Source of the DNA: Pseudomonas sp. Au-Pse12
GTDB taxonomy: Bacteria; Pseudomonadota; Gammaproteobacteria; Pseudomonadales; Pseudomonadaceae
Direction: 5' to 3'
Length of the DNA stretch: 64,000 nt
Assembly (NCBI RefSeq): GCF_021341665.1
Contig: NZ_JAJTTH010000001.1
Coordinates: 496,001-560,000 of the forward strand
Part shown: positions 17,416 to 27,077 of the stretch, one piece after another
How positions within the stretch are numbered: the stretch's first letter is position 1
Layout: the number at the start of each line of letters is the position of its first letter
The notes under the pieces: generated by a model
Seen by the model: only the letters and a program-made list of their open reading frames with translations
Told to the model about the DNA's origin: nothing
The model's database searches: none
Made by a program: the position numbers and the translations under genes

Positions 17416-18510
17416 ATGATCCGCAAGACTTGCGCGTTGCTATTGCTCAGCCCGCTGTTCCTGGCCGCGTCCCTGGCCCAGGCCGCCGACACGGTGAAAA
17501 TCTACAACTGGTCGGATTACATTGCCCCGGACACCACCAAGGCGTTCCAGAAGGACACCGGGATCGGCTTCACCTACGACGTCTATGACAGCAACGAGAC
17601 CCTGGACGGCAAGCTGATGACCGGCAAATCCGGTTACGACATTGTGTTTCCCTCCAACCACTTCATGGCCCGGCAGATCCAGGGCGGGGCGCTGAAGAAA
17701 CTCGACAAGCGCCAGTTGCCCAACTGGAAGAACCTCAACCCGGTGCTGCTCAAGGCCCTGGAAGTCAACGACCCGGGCAACCAGCACGGCTTTCCCTACC
17801 TGTGGGGCAGCACCGGCATCGGCTACAACGTGGCCAAGATCAAGGAAGTGCTGGGCAACGATGCGCCGCTGGATTCCTGGGACCTGATCTTCAAGCCCGA
17901 ATACATGCAGAAGCTGCAGAAATGCGGCGTGGCGATCCTCGACAACGGCCCGGAGCTGATTCCCACGGCGCTCAACTACCTGGGCTTGCCACACCACAGC
18001 AAGAACCCGGCCGACTACAAGCAGGCCGAGGCCCTGCTGATGAAGGTCCGGCCTTATGTCAGCTACTTCCATTCGTCGAAGTACACCAGCGACCTGGCCA
18101 ACGGCAATATCTGCGTGGCGGTGGGTTTCTCCGGCGACATCCTGCAAGCGGAAAGCCGTGCCAGGGAAGCGAAGAACGGGGTAGAGATCGGCTACTCGAT
18201 ACCCCGGGAAGGTTCGCCGATCTGGTTCGACATGGTGGCCATGCCGGTGGACGCGCCGGATGAGCAGGCCGGCTATGCCTTCATGAACTACCTGCTGCGC
18301 CCCGAGGTGATGGCCGGTGTCAGCAACTACGTGCACTACGCCAACGGCAACCTGCAGGCCGACAGCCTGATCGATCCGGCCATCAAGCAGGACACCAAGG
18401 TCTACCCGAGCCCGGAGATGATGAGCCAGCTGTTTGCCCTGGAAGCCATGCCGCTGGACATCGACCGCATCCGCACCCGCCTGTGGAACAAGATCCGCAG
18501 CGGCAACTGA
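17416..18510 (+). CDS. PotF-like polyamine ABC transporter periplasmic binding protein
   Basis: A 364-aa secreted protein with a Sec signal peptide (about residues 1-23, ALLLLSPLFLAASLAQA). The mature part begins ADTVKIYNWSDYIAPDTTKAF, the signature of the PotD/PotF family; WGSTGIGYN and YSIPREGSPIWFDMVAMP are further family segments. It should bind putrescine or a related polyamine in the periplasm. No permease or ATPase gene follows; a REP element and a convergent gene end the unit, so it must share a transporter encoded elsewhere or act in sensing. Start MIRKTCALL is chosen; an in-frame start 13 codons upstream would spoil the signal peptide. Confidence 0.88.
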   Translation: MIRKTCALLLLSPLFLAASLAQAADTVKIYNWSDYIAPDTTKAFQKDTGIGFTYDVYDSNETLDGKLMTGKSGYDIVFPSNHFMARQIQGGALKKLDKRQLPNWKNLNPVLLKALEVNDPGNQHGFPYLWGSTGIGYNVAKIKEVLGNDAPLDSWDLIFKPEYMQKLQKCGVAILDNGPELIPTALNYLGLPHHSKNPADYKQAEALLMKVRPYVSYFHSSKYTSDLANGNICVAVGFSGDILQAESRAREAKNGVEIGYSIPREGSPIWFDMVAMPVDAPDEQAGYAFMNYLLRPEVMAGVSNYVHYANGNLQADSLIDPAIKQDTKVYPSPEMMSQLFALEAMPLDIDRIRTRLWNKIRSGN

Positions 18511-18523
18511 CCCGACAACCCGC

Positions 18524-18616
18524 TGTAGGGGCGAGCGTGTTCGCGATGGCCGTTACGCCGCGTTCACTGGGGGCGCGCGGCGTTCTTGAGTGCATCGCGA
18601 GCACGCTCGCTCCCAC
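18524..18616. repeat. Pair of inverted REP elements
   Basis: Two Pseudomonas REP sequences in inverted orientation: TGTAGGGGCGAGCGTGTTCG at 18524 and its near complement ending CTCGCTCCCAC at 18616, each containing a GCGAGC/GCTCGC-type palindrome. They lie between convergent genes, the usual place for REPs. Confidence 0.85.
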
Positions 18617-18644
18617 GGTGTGAGGTTCTGCGATCAAATGGGCC

Positions 18645-19082
18645 TCAACCGATCCAGCCCAGGGTCAGCCACACCAGCACGGCGTAGCGCGCGCCCTTGG
18701 CCAGGGTGACCAGCAGCAGGAAGCGCTTCAGGGGTTCGCCCATGACGCCTGCCACCAGGGTCAGCGGGTCGCCGATCAGCGGCATCCAGCTCAGCAGCAG
18801 CGCCCCGTGGCCATAACGCTGGTAATGCACTCGCGCGCGCTCCAGGTGGCGCGGGCCGACCGGGAACCAGCGGCGGTCTCTGTAGTGCTCAAGGCGCCGG
18901 CCCAGCCACCAGTTGAGCAGTGAGCCCAGGACGTTGCCCAGGGTCGCCACCAGCCACAGCCCGAGCACGGCCAGCTGGTTGTTGTGCAACAGGCCGACCA
19001 GCAGGGCTTCCGATTGCAGGGGCAGCAACGTGGCGGCGGCGAACGCCGCCAGGAACAGGCCCAGGTAAGCGCCGAAGATCAA
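18645..19082 (-). CDS. yqaA: YqaA family membrane protein (VTT/SNARE-associated type)
   Basis: A 145-aa inner-membrane protein with three to four hydrophobic segments (about residues 3-30, 37-62, 93-112 and 122-143). The GNVLGSLLNWWLGR and SWMPLIGDPLTLVAGVM segments fit the small YqaA branch of the VTT/DedA superfamily. Function is not known; relatives influence membrane homeostasis. The start is a TTG overlapping the stop of the DUF411 gene by 4 nt (TTGA), so it is translationally coupled to it. No better start exists upstream in this frame. Confidence 0.82.
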   Translation of the reverse strand: MIFGAYLGLFLAAFAAATLLPLQSEALLVGLLHNNQLAVLGLWLVATLGNVLGSLLNWWLGRRLEHYRDRRWFPVGPRHLERARVHYQRYGHGALLLSWMPLIGDPLTLVAGVMGEPLKRFLLLVTLAKGARYAVLVWLTLGWIG

Positions 19083-19528
19083 CGGGCCGGGTAGTCCGCA
19101 ACCACCACGTCCTTGCCCTCGCGGGTCAGGCCGATGACCTGGAAGGCCTCGGCCCCCATGCCGTCCATTTCCATTCCCGGGGAGCCCATGGGCATGCCCG
19201 GGGCGGCGATGCCCAGCAGGTCGTCACGTTTGCGCAGGGCCAGCACCTGTTCGGCCGGTACGTGGCCTTCGACGAACTTGCCGTCGATCACCGCGGTATG
19301 GCAGGAACCCAGGCGCGGAGCGACGCCAAGCCGCTGCTTGACCGCGCTCATGTTGCTTTCCACGTGGTCGTTCACGGCAAAGCCGTTGTCTTGCAGGTGC
19401 TCGATCCACTTCTTGCAGCAGCCGCAGTTGGCGTCGCGGTGCACGTCGATGGGAATCAGTTCGCCAGCCTGGGCCAGGGAGCTGATCAACAGGGCGCAGA
19501 GGGCCGCCAGACGCAGTGAAGTTTTCAT
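19079..19528 (-). CDS. DUF411 metal-binding periplasmic protein
   Basis: A 149-aa exported protein with a Sec signal peptide (residues 1-20, LAALCALLISSLAQA). The mature part has the DUF411 hallmark DANCGCCKKW near its start, then SCHTAVIDGKFVEGHVPAEQV, and a short Met-rich segment (GMPMGSPGMEMDGMG). These Cys, His and Met residues suggest Cu(I) binding. It lies downstream of copAB and overlaps yqaA by 4 nt, so a role in copper handling is likely. An in-frame extension upstream (to 19648) would precede the signal peptide and is rejected. Confidence 0.85.
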   Translation of the reverse strand: MKTSLRLAALCALLISSLAQAGELIPIDVHRDANCGCCKKWIEHLQDNGFAVNDHVESNMSAVKQRLGVAPRLGSCHTAVIDGKFVEGHVPAEQVLALRKRDDLLGIAAPGMPMGSPGMEMDGMGAEAFQVIGLTREGKDVVVADYPAR

Positions 19529-19681
19529 TGAAAGTCTCTTTGTCGCCGGTGAATAGGGAAGGGTGGCAAGGCCGGCCACCTGCGGTGCACGCTCGGGGTG
19601 GTGCATTTTGCGGTTTTTTTGCGTTTTCGCTGCCGGCTTTTGTTTCAAGGTGATACCGAAGTCGCGCGTCGATGGCGACCT

Positions 19682-20584
19682 TCAGAACCACAGGCGCAGC
19701 CCCAGCACCAGGCGCGGCTGGTGCTCCGGCGCGTCTGCCTCGCGGGCGTAGTCGGCGCTGCGGCCATAGCTGCGGCTCCAGGTCACCCCTATATAAGGTG
19801 CGAACTCCCGGCGTAGCTCGTAGCGCAGGCGCAAGCCCAGCTCGCTGTCCGCCAGCCCGGCGCCCTGGTCTCGCTCGCGGTCGTTGCGGCTGTACAGGTT
19901 GACCTCGGCGGAAGGCTGGAGGATCAGGCGCTGGGTCAGCAGCAGGTCGTAGTCGCCCTTGAGGCGCAAGGCGGCCTGGCCGCCTTCTCCCAGGTAGGCG
20001 GTGACCTGGCTCTCGAAGTTGTACAGGGCCATGCCTTGCACGCCCAGGGCGGCCCAGGTCTGCGGCGCACCGGGCTTGAAGTCCTGGCGCACACCGCCCA
20101 CCAGGTCCCACCAGGGGCTGATGGCGTGGCCCCACAAGGCTTGCAGTTCGGCGTGCTCGGTCACGCCCCGGGTGCGCTGGCCTTCGCTGCGCAGCCAGAG
20201 CCGGTCGCGATCGCCGCCGACCCAGCCTTCGAGCTCCCAGGCGAGGCTGGCGCCGCGCTCGGCGTCTTGCCATTCCAGCTGGTCCACCAGCAGGAAGCTG
20301 TTCAGCGACGGGCCATGGATATGGCCGCTGGGCCCCTGGTAGACGGCCGCCCGGTCGGCTTCGCTGAGCACCGGGATCGGTGTCCGGCTTTGTGTCGGCG
20401 CTGGCGCCTGCATGCCGGGCTTCTGTGAGGGCGGCATGGCGTCCATGCTGTGCCCGGGCATGGCCGAATGGTCCATTCCCGGCATCGATTGGCCCTGTGC
20501 CGGGGCCCAGGGCCAGGCCAGCAGGAGCATGCCCAGGCCGCCGATCCCGGCGCGCAACGCCAATGGCGAGTATTCAAGCTTCAT
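19682..20584 (-). CDS. copB: Copper resistance outer-membrane protein CopB
   Basis: A 300-aa protein with a signal peptide (about residues 1-32), a Met/His-rich copper-binding stretch ([18 protein letters not shown], about residues 33-52) and a CopB beta-barrel domain (residues about 85-300) ending LGLRLWF. CopB proteins are outer-membrane components of the copABCD-type copper resistance system. Length is typical. The start overlaps the copA stop by 11 nt, so the two are in one operon. copC and copD do not follow; a DUF411 gene does, after a 153-bp gap. Confidence 0.93.
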   Translation of the reverse strand: MKLEYSPLALRAGIGGLGMLLLAWPWAPAQGQSMPGMDHSAMPGHSMDAMPPSQKPGMQAPAPTQSRTPIPVLSEADRAAVYQGPSGHIHGPSLNSFLLVDQLEWQDAERGASLAWELEGWVGGDRDRLWLRSEGQRTRGVTEHAELQALWGHAISPWWDLVGGVRQDFKPGAPQTWAALGVQGMALYNFESQVTAYLGEGGQAALRLKGDYDLLLTQRLILQPSAEVNLYSRNDRERDQGAGLADSELGLRLRYELRREFAPYIGVTWSRSYGRSADYAREADAPEHQPRLVLGLRLWF

Positions 20585-22328
20585 CGTGGCGCTCCTCCTC
20601 GACCCGGACTTCACGGAACATACCGCTCTCCATGTGGTACAGCAGGTGGCAGTGATAGGCCCAGCGCCCCAGGGCATCAGCGGTCACCCGGTAGCTGCGG
20701 CGGGTGCCCGGTGGCATGTCGATGGTGTGCTTGCGCACCTGGAAACGCCCGTGCTGGTCCTCCAGGTCACTCCACAGGCCGTGCAGGTGAATGGGGTGGG
20801 CCATCATGCTGTCGTTCACCAGTTCGATACGCAGCCGCTCGCCGTAGCGCAGGCGCAAGGGCTCGGCCTCGGCGAAGGGCAGGCCGTCGAAGGACCAGGC
20901 GAATTTTTCCATGTGCCCGGTCAGGTGCAGGGTCAGGGTGCGGCTCGGCTCACGGCCGTCGGGGTCGGCGAAGGTGCTTTTCAGGTCGGCGTAGCTCAGT
21001 ACCCGGCGGCCATTGCCGCGCAGGCCAATGCCCGGGTCGTCCAGCCGCGGGCTGGGGTTGACGGCCTGCATGTCCACCAGTGGGTTGCCGCGTTCGCTGG
21101 CCGGATGGCTGATTGGCGCGCCCTGCGCCTGGTGTTCCATGCCGGGCATGGCCTGGGCGCCGTGGTCCATGCCCGGCATCGCCGCGTGATCCATGCCGCC
21201 CATGGCCATGTCGGCCATGCCCAGCAGGGGGCGCGGGTCCAGGCTCGGCACCGCGGACCTGAGCCCCGGGGCGCTGGCCAGGGTGCCCAGGGCATAGCCA
21301 CTGCGATCCATGGCCTGGGCGAACAGGCTGTGGGCACCGGCAGCGGGCTGTACCAGCACGTCGTAAGTCTCCGCCACGGCGATGCGCAGCTCATCCACGG
21401 TCACCGGCACCACGTGCTGGCCGTCAGCGGCAACCACGGTCATCTGCACACCGGGGATGCGCAGGTCGAAGTAGCTCATGGCCGAGGCATTGATCAGCCG
21501 CAGGCGCAGGCGTTCCCCGGGCTGAAACAGCCCGCACCAGGGCTGGCCGGGAGGCTGGCCGTTGAGCAGGAAGGTGTAGGTGGCGCCGCTGACATCGGCG
21601 AGGTCGGTGGGGGTCATGTTCATCTGCGCCCACATCTTGCGCTCGGCCACCGTGGCCGCCCAGCCGTCGCGGCTGACGTCCTCGATGAAGTCGCCCAGGG
21701 TGCGCTTGTGCTGGTTGTAGTAGTCGGACTGTTTCTTCAGGGTGCGCAGGATCTGTTCCGGGGCCTGGTCGCTCCAGTCCGAGAGCAGCACCACGTAGTC
21801 GCGTTCGTAGCTGAAGGGCTCCGGCTCGCGAGCGTCGATCACCAGCGGGCCGTAGACCCCCAGCTGTTCCTGGAGCCCGGAATGGCTGTGGTACCAGTAG
21901 GTGCCGTGCTGCTTGACCGGGAATGAATAGCGGTACAGGCCGCCGGGCTCGATGCCTTCGAAGCTCAGGCCGGGGACGCCGTCCATGTTCGCCGGCAGGA
22001 TGATCCCGTGCCAGTGAATCGAGGTGGGGTGCTCCAGGCGGTTGCGCACCCGCAAGGTCACTCGGTCACCTTCGCGCCAGCGCAGCAAGGGCCCGGGCAG
22101 GCTGCCGTTGATGGCCATGGCCTGGCGTGGGCGGCCGCTGAAGTTCACCGCCAATGGCTCGATGCACAGGTCGAAATCGTTGCCGGCCAGGACCTCGGGC
22201 TGGCCCGGGCTGCTGACGGCCCAGGCCGGGCTGCGCCACAGGCCGAAACCGGCCAGGACGCTGCCGGCGGCCAGGGCCTTGACGAAGGTGCGTCGGGAGG
22301 AGCTATGCAGTGCGAAGGGGTGGGGCAT
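20574..22328 (-). CDS. copA: Copper resistance multicopper oxidase CopA
   Basis: A 584-aa periplasmic multicopper oxidase that oxidises and sequesters Cu(I). It has a Tat signal ([15 protein letters not shown]), followed by three cupredoxin domains. The four copper-ligand motifs are visible: HWHG and HSH in domain 1, HPIHLHG and [12 protein letters not shown] in domain 3. A Met/His-rich segment with [12 protein letters not shown] repeats lies between, at about residues 365-400. The chosen start [10 protein letters not shown] has GGAAG upstream; an in-frame Met 16 codons earlier is less likely. A CopR-type box lies 74 bp upstream. Not to be confused with the CopA P-type ATPase. Confidence 0.95.
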   Translation of the reverse strand: MPHPFALHSSSRRTFVKALAAGSVLAGFGLWRSPAWAVSSPGQPEVLAGNDFDLCIEPLAVNFSGRPRQAMAINGSLPGPLLRWREGDRVTLRVRNRLEHPTSIHWHGIILPANMDGVPGLSFEGIEPGGLYRYSFPVKQHGTYWYHSHSGLQEQLGVYGPLVIDAREPEPFSYERDYVVLLSDWSDQAPEQILRTLKKQSDYYNQHKRTLGDFIEDVSRDGWAATVAERKMWAQMNMTPTDLADVSGATYTFLLNGQPPGQPWCGLFQPGERLRLRLINASAMSYFDLRIPGVQMTVVAADGQHVVPVTVDELRIAVAETYDVLVQPAAGAHSLFAQAMDRSGYALGTLASAPGLRSAVPSLDPRPLLGMADMAMGGMDHAAMPGMDHGAQAMPGMEHQAQGAPISHPASERGNPLVDMQAVNPSPRLDDPGIGLRGNGRRVLSYADLKSTFADPDGREPSRTLTLHLTGHMEKFAWSFDGLPFAEAEPLRLRYGERLRIELVNDSMMAHPIHLHGLWSDLEDQHGRFQVRKHTIDMPPGTRRSYRVTADALGRWAYHCHLLYHMESGMFREVRVEEERHDEA

Positions 22329-22401
22329 CGGCGGCTTCCAGTCAGTCAGCGGATTGGAGCGGACTCTAATCGGCACTGGCTGTCAGGAAACTGAGGCGGG
22401 C

Positions 22402-22416
22402 ATTACAGATTTGTCA
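22402..22416 (-). promoter_or_regulatory. CopR box upstream of copA
   Basis: Read toward copA, TGACAAATCTGTAAT fits the TGACA-N5-GTAAT pattern described for Pseudomonas copper-responsive CopR regulators. It lies 74-88 bp upstream of the copA start and overlaps the stop codon of the SRPBCC gene. A second match occurs before copR. Confidence 0.65.
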
Positions 22417-22881
22417 GTCGTGGGGGTGTTCCAGGCGCCGCTTGAGGTTGCCCAGGGCCTGGTTCGACAGCTGCTCCATGCGCGTGCGCAAACCGCCCAG
22501 TTGCAGGTCGGTGGCGTACTCCAGGGTGCGCCGGAACAGCGTGCCGTCGCCTTGCTTGCTCAACTGGTAGCGGATCGAACCGTCCAGCGCCGCAGAGCTG
22601 AACAGGGCCTTGAACTCCTTGGGAAACACCGCCACCAGCACCCGGTAGCTCATGGGCATCTGCACCCCCAGCAAGTCCATGATTTCACTGAAACGGTGGC
22701 CGGCGGGCAACGAGCCGCAAAGCCCGGTGTCGGCGCGCAGGCTGCAAGGGTGCCACTCCGGCCAGCGGTCCGGTTGGGTCACGTAGTAGTAGACGGTGTC
22801 GATGCTGGCCTGGATAAACAGTTCCTGGCAGATCTGTTCATGCAACAGGTGTGTCTGGCGCTGCCCCATGAGGCACCCCAC
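22414..22881 (-). CDS. SRPBCC (START/polyketide cyclase-like) family protein
   Basis: A 155-aa cytoplasmic protein of the SRPBCC fold. QELFIQASIDTVYYYVTQPDRWPEWHPCS is the typical first strand-helix-helix of the family, then RFSEIMDLLGVQMPMSYRVL, and a long C-terminal helix (GLRTRMEQLSNQALGNLKRRLE). Such proteins bind hydrophobic ligands; no ligand or reaction can be assigned. The start could also be Met5. It lies upstream of copA on the same strand, 85 bp away, but copA has its own box, so it need not be co-regulated. Confidence 0.75.
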   Translation of the reverse strand: MGCLMGQRQTHLLHEQICQELFIQASIDTVYYYVTQPDRWPEWHPCSLRADTGLCGSLPAGHRFSEIMDLLGVQMPMSYRVLVAVFPKEFKALFSSAALDGSIRYQLSKQGDGTLFRRTLEYATDLQLGGLRTRMEQLSNQALGNLKRRLEHPHD

Positions 22882-22948
22882 TTCCTTGTGACCGGAGCCT
22901 GCAATATAGCCCCGCCATGGCGTGTCGCCAGCGGCGGGGGCTGACCGT

Positions 22949-24943
22949 TCAGCGGACTTTGAAGCGGCTCATCAACTGGCTGACCCGGGCATTGGCCAGC
23001 AGCAGGCTCTGGGTGTTGCTTTCCCCGGCCCGGGCGCTGTCCACCAGTTCCTCGACCATGTGTCGGATGCTCACCATGCTGCGGTTGATCTCCTCGGTCA
23101 CCGCGCTCTGTTGCTCGGCTGCGGTAGCGATCTGGGTGCTCAGGCTGTTGATCTGGCCCACCGAGTCGGCCATTTCATCCAGCCCGCTGTTGACCCGCGC
23201 CGTGGCGTCCGCGGCCGACTGGCAGCTGGCCTGGGTGTTTTCCATGGCGCTGACCGAAGAACTCACGCCCTGGGTCAGGCGCGTGAGCATTTCATTGATC
23301 TGCGACGTGCTGTCCTGGGTGCGTGCCGCCAGGGCCCGCACTTCATCGGCGACCACGGCGAAGCCTCGGCCCTGTTCCCCGGCGCGGGCGGCCTCGATGG
23401 CGGCGTTCAGGGCCAGCAGGTTGGTCTGCCCGGCAATCGCGCCGATCACCCCGAGGATTTCAGTGATGCGCTGTGCGTCGGCCTGCATGGCTTCGACCTT
23501 GTGCGTGGCGTCGGCGACCTCGTCGATCAGCGCGATGACGCTGCCGGAGGCTTGGCCGACCACCACCCGCGAGCGCTCCGCGTGTTCGTTGGCGCGGCGG
23601 GTAAAGTCCGCGGTCTGCGCGGCGTTGGCGGCGACGCTGTCGGCGGTGCTGCTCATTTCGGTGATCGCGGTCACGGTCTGGTCGGTTTCCGAGGCATGAC
23701 GCAGCAGGATCTGCTGGCTGTGGGCCGAGCTCTGCTGCAACTGCCCCAGGCTGCCGGCCATGGCCTCGGTGGCCTGGGTGACTTCGCCGATCATGTTCTG
23801 CAGGTACTGGATGAAGTGGTTGACCGAGTGGCCGATGGCCCCCAGCTCATCCTCGGCACGGATCACGATGCGCCGGGTCAGGTCGGCGTCACCGGTGGCC
23901 AGGGCGTCGATATTGCCCTTGAGGATCTTCATCCGCTGCACCAGTTGGCGGATCGCATAGATCTGCAGCAGCACCAGCAGGATCACCATGGGGATCTGCA
24001 ACAGGCTCAGGGTGCTCAGCACGTCATCGCGCTGGGCGGTAATCAGCTGGGTCGGCAGGGCGCTGGCGAGGAACCACGGAGTGCCTTCGATGGCGCGCAT
24101 GAAGAAGGTGCTGGGCACCCCGGCGTTATCGAACTCGACCCGCCGCGCCCCCTGGTCGCGTTGCTGCAGGGCGGCCTGGACCTGGGCGGCGAAGGGCGAG
24201 CCGGCACTCAGGTCGCGAATGTTCTTGAGCACGATCTGGCCGTTGATCCGCGAGCTGTTGCTGATGATCTTGCCGTCGGCCTCGACGATCAGCATCTCGG
24301 CCTTGAGCGCCTGCTCCTGGCGCGCCACCAGGTCATTGAAGAAGCCCAGGGTCACGTCGATGGTGGCCACGCCCCACGGCTGCCCGTCGCGGCGGATGGC
24401 CATGGCGCAGTTGGTCCGTGGTTCGGCACTGGCGTCGTCCTTGTAGGCTGCGGCCCAGGCGCACTGGCCGGGCGCGGTCTGCATGCCGCCCTTGTACCAG
24501 GGCTGCTCGTAGTAGTTGGGCGCCGGGTCGCTGTTCCAGAAGGTATTGACCACCAGCGTGCCGGAGGCGTCGCGGTGCCAGAAGGTGCTGTGCTTGTTGC
24601 GCCCCGGGGTGCGCTGGCCGGGCAGCGGCCAGATGCCACCGCCAAAGACTTTCTGTTCCCCGTACTGGTCCACCAGGCCCGGCAGGACCTTGTCGATGCT
24701 GTCGCTGTCGAGCAGGGGAATGGTCTGGGTGATGCTGCGTTGCTGGGCCTGGACCTTGTTCAGCTCGCCCTGGATGCGTTGCGCGACCTCGGCGATGCGG
24801 TTGAGGGCCACCTGTTCTTCGGTATGGCGCAGCTTGGGCGCCACCAGTTGGCTGATGCCCACCACCGTGAGTACCAGCATCAAGACAATGAACAGGACCA
24901 GAAACAGCGTGTAGCGGGCTTGAATCGTGCGCAAAGCGGGCAT
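22949..24943 (-). CDS. Methyl-accepting chemotaxis protein with periplasmic dCache-like sensor
   Basis: A 664-aa transmembrane chemoreceptor. The first transmembrane segment is residues about 10-32 ([18 protein letters not shown]), the periplasmic sensor spans about 33-330 with dCache features ([40 protein letters not shown]), the second transmembrane segment follows at about 333-353, then a HAMP domain and the cytoplasmic signalling domain with the conserved hairpin tip [20 protein letters not shown]. There is no CheR-binding pentapeptide at the C-terminus. Ligand is not known; resemblance to TlpQ-type amine receptors is only an impression. It ends 67 bp from the SRPBCC gene start. Confidence 0.92.
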   Translation of the reverse strand: MPALRTIQARYTLFLVLFIVLMLVLTVVGISQLVAPKLRHTEEQVALNRIAEVAQRIQGELNKVQAQQRSITQTIPLLDSDSIDKVLPGLVDQYGEQKVFGGGIWPLPGQRTPGRNKHSTFWHRDASGTLVVNTFWNSDPAPNYYEQPWYKGGMQTAPGQCAWAAAYKDDASAEPRTNCAMAIRRDGQPWGVATIDVTLGFFNDLVARQEQALKAEMLIVEADGKIISNSSRINGQIVLKNIRDLSAGSPFAAQVQAALQQRDQGARRVEFDNAGVPSTFFMRAIEGTPWFLASALPTQLITAQRDDVLSTLSLLQIPMVILLVLLQIYAIRQLVQRMKILKGNIDALATGDADLTRRIVIRAEDELGAIGHSVNHFIQYLQNMIGEVTQATEAMAGSLGQLQQSSAHSQQILLRHASETDQTVTAITEMSSTADSVAANAAQTADFTRRANEHAERSRVVVGQASGSVIALIDEVADATHKVEAMQADAQRITEILGVIGAIAGQTNLLALNAAIEAARAGEQGRGFAVVADEVRALAARTQDSTSQINEMLTRLTQGVSSSVSAMENTQASCQSAADATARVNSGLDEMADSVGQINSLSTQIATAAEQQSAVTEEINRSMVSIRHMVEELVDSARAGESNTQSLLLANARVSQLMSRFKVR

Positions 24944-25383
24944 GGGACCTGTCCTTACCGGGCGATTTTTATTGTTCGGGAATGCGCTGTGTTGTCAGGG
25001 CATCCACAGGATGTCGGCGCGGCTCAAGGGCTCTTTAGTACGATCGTGCAAAAAAGTCCTGTGGCTGCCGGGAAAAATCCGATGAGGGGCTGGAACGCTG
25101 GAAAAGGAGGCGAGGAAGGGGCCGAATCAGGCACAAAAAGATGACGTCTTGAGGGGCATGAAAAGCGCCGGCGCCCTTTAAACAAAGGCTCTGCGGCAAT
25201 TGTGTCGAGTTTGTACAAAAATTGTAAATTGTGGAAATAAAGCGTTGTTGCTGGCTGGCTCGGCGTTGATACTTGCGCCCAATCAGATGTTTCAACACGG
25301 CTTACATCCTTTTCCAGATGCATCGTCAGATCATTCATGACGCTGAAAAGGAGCGTGGAAGGTCGGACTACAGGAGTTTTAGC
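24944..25383. other. 440-bp AT-rich divergent region with TTTGTACAAA palindrome
   Basis: No gene is seen. Bases 25190-25250 are AT-rich and contain a 10-bp palindrome TTTGTACAAA (25210-25219) and three AATTGT repeats (25198, 25220 and 25227). A GC palindrome GCGCCGGCGC lies nearby at about 25165. The region separates the chemoreceptor from the 177-aa gene and probably contains the latter's promoter. Confidence 0.45.
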
Positions 25384-25917
25384 ATGGCAATCGGATACGT
25401 TGGCGGCTGGACCAGCAAGGCAGGCCTGCTGGTGCAGGAAAACGGCGGCAGCTCGGCCAAACCGGTTTCGCAGAGCGCCAAGGTGCGGCAGATGTTGAGC
25501 CTGGTGGGAAGCAACCCCACGGTGCTGGATATCCGCAAGATGGACCAGTTGAAGCTGCACAAGCAGATCAAGGGCTTCGATCCAACCAACGTCACCGCCA
25601 AGTCCCTGGGTGGCATGAGCACCTTTCTGAAGAACAATGGCCTGATTTCTGACGTCACCGCCTTGAACCTGATCAACGCGGGCGACCAGTTCGACCGTTT
25701 CGGCATTCCGAAGAACCCTGAGCAGCCGTTCAATGCCCTCGAATACTTCGCGATGAAGCTCGATGACATCCAGAACAACAACCTCAAGGGCAACAAGTAC
25801 GCCAACTACCTGATCCCCGAGTACAAGAAAGCCATCTATGTACTCCAGGGCTTGCAGAACTACGGCAAGGGCAACGGCACCACGGTGACCGACAAGAACG
25901 TCTCCACCAAGGCCTGA
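25384..25917 (+). CDS. Conserved hypothetical protein, 177 aa, unknown function
   Basis: I do not recognise a family. The protein is 177 aa, hydrophilic, with no signal peptide or transmembrane helix. It opens MAIGYVGGWTSKAGLLVQ, contains a predicted-helical middle (KVRQMLSLVGSNPTVLDIRKMDQL and GGMSTFLKNNGLISDVTALNLINAGDQF) and a Lys/Asn-rich C-terminal third ending TDKNVSTKA. The layout looks like a small structural or secreted-without-signal protein. The ribosome site AGGAG lies 7 nt before ATG 25384, which decides the start. It has its own AT-rich upstream region of 440 bp and is followed by a hairpin, so it is probably monocistronic. Confidence 0.7.
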   Translation: MAIGYVGGWTSKAGLLVQENGGSSAKPVSQSAKVRQMLSLVGSNPTVLDIRKMDQLKLHKQIKGFDPTNVTAKSLGGMSTFLKNNGLISDVTALNLINAGDQFDRFGIPKNPEQPFNALEYFAMKLDDIQNNNLKGNKYANYLIPEYKKAIYVLQGLQNYGKGNGTTVTDKNVSTKA

Positions 25918-25924
25918 CCCGCTT

Positions 25925-25955
25925 GCACCCGCGCCCCCACAGCGGGGCGCGGTGC
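25925..25955 (+). terminator. Hairpin after the 177-aa gene
   Basis: GCACCCGCGCCCC (25925-25937) pairs with GGGGCGCGGTGC (25944-25955) with one bulge and a 6-nt loop. It begins 8 bp after the stop codon. There is no T-run, so intrinsic termination is uncertain. Confidence 0.5.
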
Positions 25956-25965
25956 AGGTCGTGCT

Positions 25966-26961
25966 TCAACGATCCAGCATGGCCATGACGGCCTCGTCAT
26001 AGCGTGTTCCAGCGGTGGTCTGCGGGCTGAAGATCTGCTCCAGTGACGCCAGCTCCTCGGCGCTCAGTTTCACCTCCAGCGCCGCCACGTTCTCTTCCAG
26101 ATAACGCCGTTGCTTGGTTCCGGGAATCGGAATCAGGTAGTCGCCCTGTGCCAGCACCCAAGCCAGGGCCAGTTGCCCAGCGCTGACGCCTTTATCCGCC
26201 GCCAGTTGTTGCACCTGTTCCACTAGGCGCAGGTTGCGCTGGAAGTTCTCCCCCTTAAAACGCGGATTGAAACGCCGGTAGTCATCGGCGGCAAAGTCGT
26301 CCGGGCTTTTCAGGGCACCGGTGAGAAAGCCCCGGCCCAGCGGGCTGTAGGGCACGAAGGCGATGCCCAGGCGCTGGCAGGCGGCAAGGCAGCCGTTGTG
26401 CTCCTGGTCACGACTCCACAGCGAATACTCACTTTGCAGGGCGCTGATCGGATGCACCTTGTGCGCGCGCTCCAGGGTTGCCGCCGACGCTTCGCTGAGG
26501 CCCAGGTAACGAACCTTGCCCGCCTTGACCAGCTCGGCCATGGCACCGACGGTTTCCTCGATGGCCACGTCCGGGTCGACCCGGTGCTGGTAGTACAGGT
26601 CCAGGGTTTCGACCCCCAGGCGGCGCAGGCTGCCGTCGATGGCGGCGCGGATGTATTCCGGCCGGCCGTCGACCCCGCGTGCCGTCGGGTTGGCCGAGTC
26701 GCGGACAATGCCGAACTTGCTGGCCAGGAACACCTGCTCACGCTTGCCGCGAATCGCCTGGCCGATCAGTTCCTCGTTGCTGTGGGGGCCGTAGATGTCG
26801 GCGGTATCGAGCAGGTTGATCCCCAGTTCCAGGGCCCGGTGCAGGGTGGCGACGGATTCCCGGGGATCGCTGCCGGTGGTGTAGAAATCGCTCATGCCCA
26901 TGCAGCCAAGGCCAATGGCGGAAACCTGCGGACCGTTGTGACCCAGTTGTCGTGTGTGCAT
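25966..26961 (-). CDS. Aldo/keto reductase
   Basis: A 331-aa NADPH-dependent (beta/alpha)8 oxidoreductase. The catalytic tetrad is visible: Asp and Tyr in [10 protein letters not shown], Lys in FLASKFGI and His in YYQHRVDP. The C-terminal NADP phosphate motif region is [17 protein letters not shown]. It resembles the AKR13/YhdN-like general aldehyde reductases. The divergent LysR gene starts 116 bp away and is the probable regulator. The physiological carbonyl substrate is unknown. Confidence 0.9.
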   Translation of the reverse strand: MHTRQLGHNGPQVSAIGLGCMGMSDFYTTGSDPRESVATLHRALELGINLLDTADIYGPHSNEELIGQAIRGKREQVFLASKFGIVRDSANPTARGVDGRPEYIRAAIDGSLRRLGVETLDLYYQHRVDPDVAIEETVGAMAELVKAGKVRYLGLSEASAATLERAHKVHPISALQSEYSLWSRDQEHNGCLAACQRLGIAFVPYSPLGRGFLTGALKSPDDFAADDYRRFNPRFKGENFQRNLRLVEQVQQLAADKGVSAGQLALAWVLAQGDYLIPIPGTKQRRYLEENVAALEVKLSAEELASLEQIFSPQTTAGTRYDEAVMAMLDR

Positions 26962-27077
26962 CGATGAAGACTCCGGTAAGGGGAAAGAGGGGCCATTGTG
27001 CTGCTCGACAAAACACCGATAAACAGGCTAAAAGCGCTATCACTATTATGATTTTCTAAATAATTGGCGAAATTTTC

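Noticed and set aside
22922..25144. Open frame of about 740 codons antisense to the chemoreceptor gene
   Set aside because: Product is Gly/His/Val-rich without domain features; explained by codon bias of the real gene.
25164..25177. GCGCCGGCGC palindrome followed by CTTTAAA as a terminator
   Set aside because: No gene ends nearby; both flanking genes read away from it, so it is probably just a chance GC palindrome.
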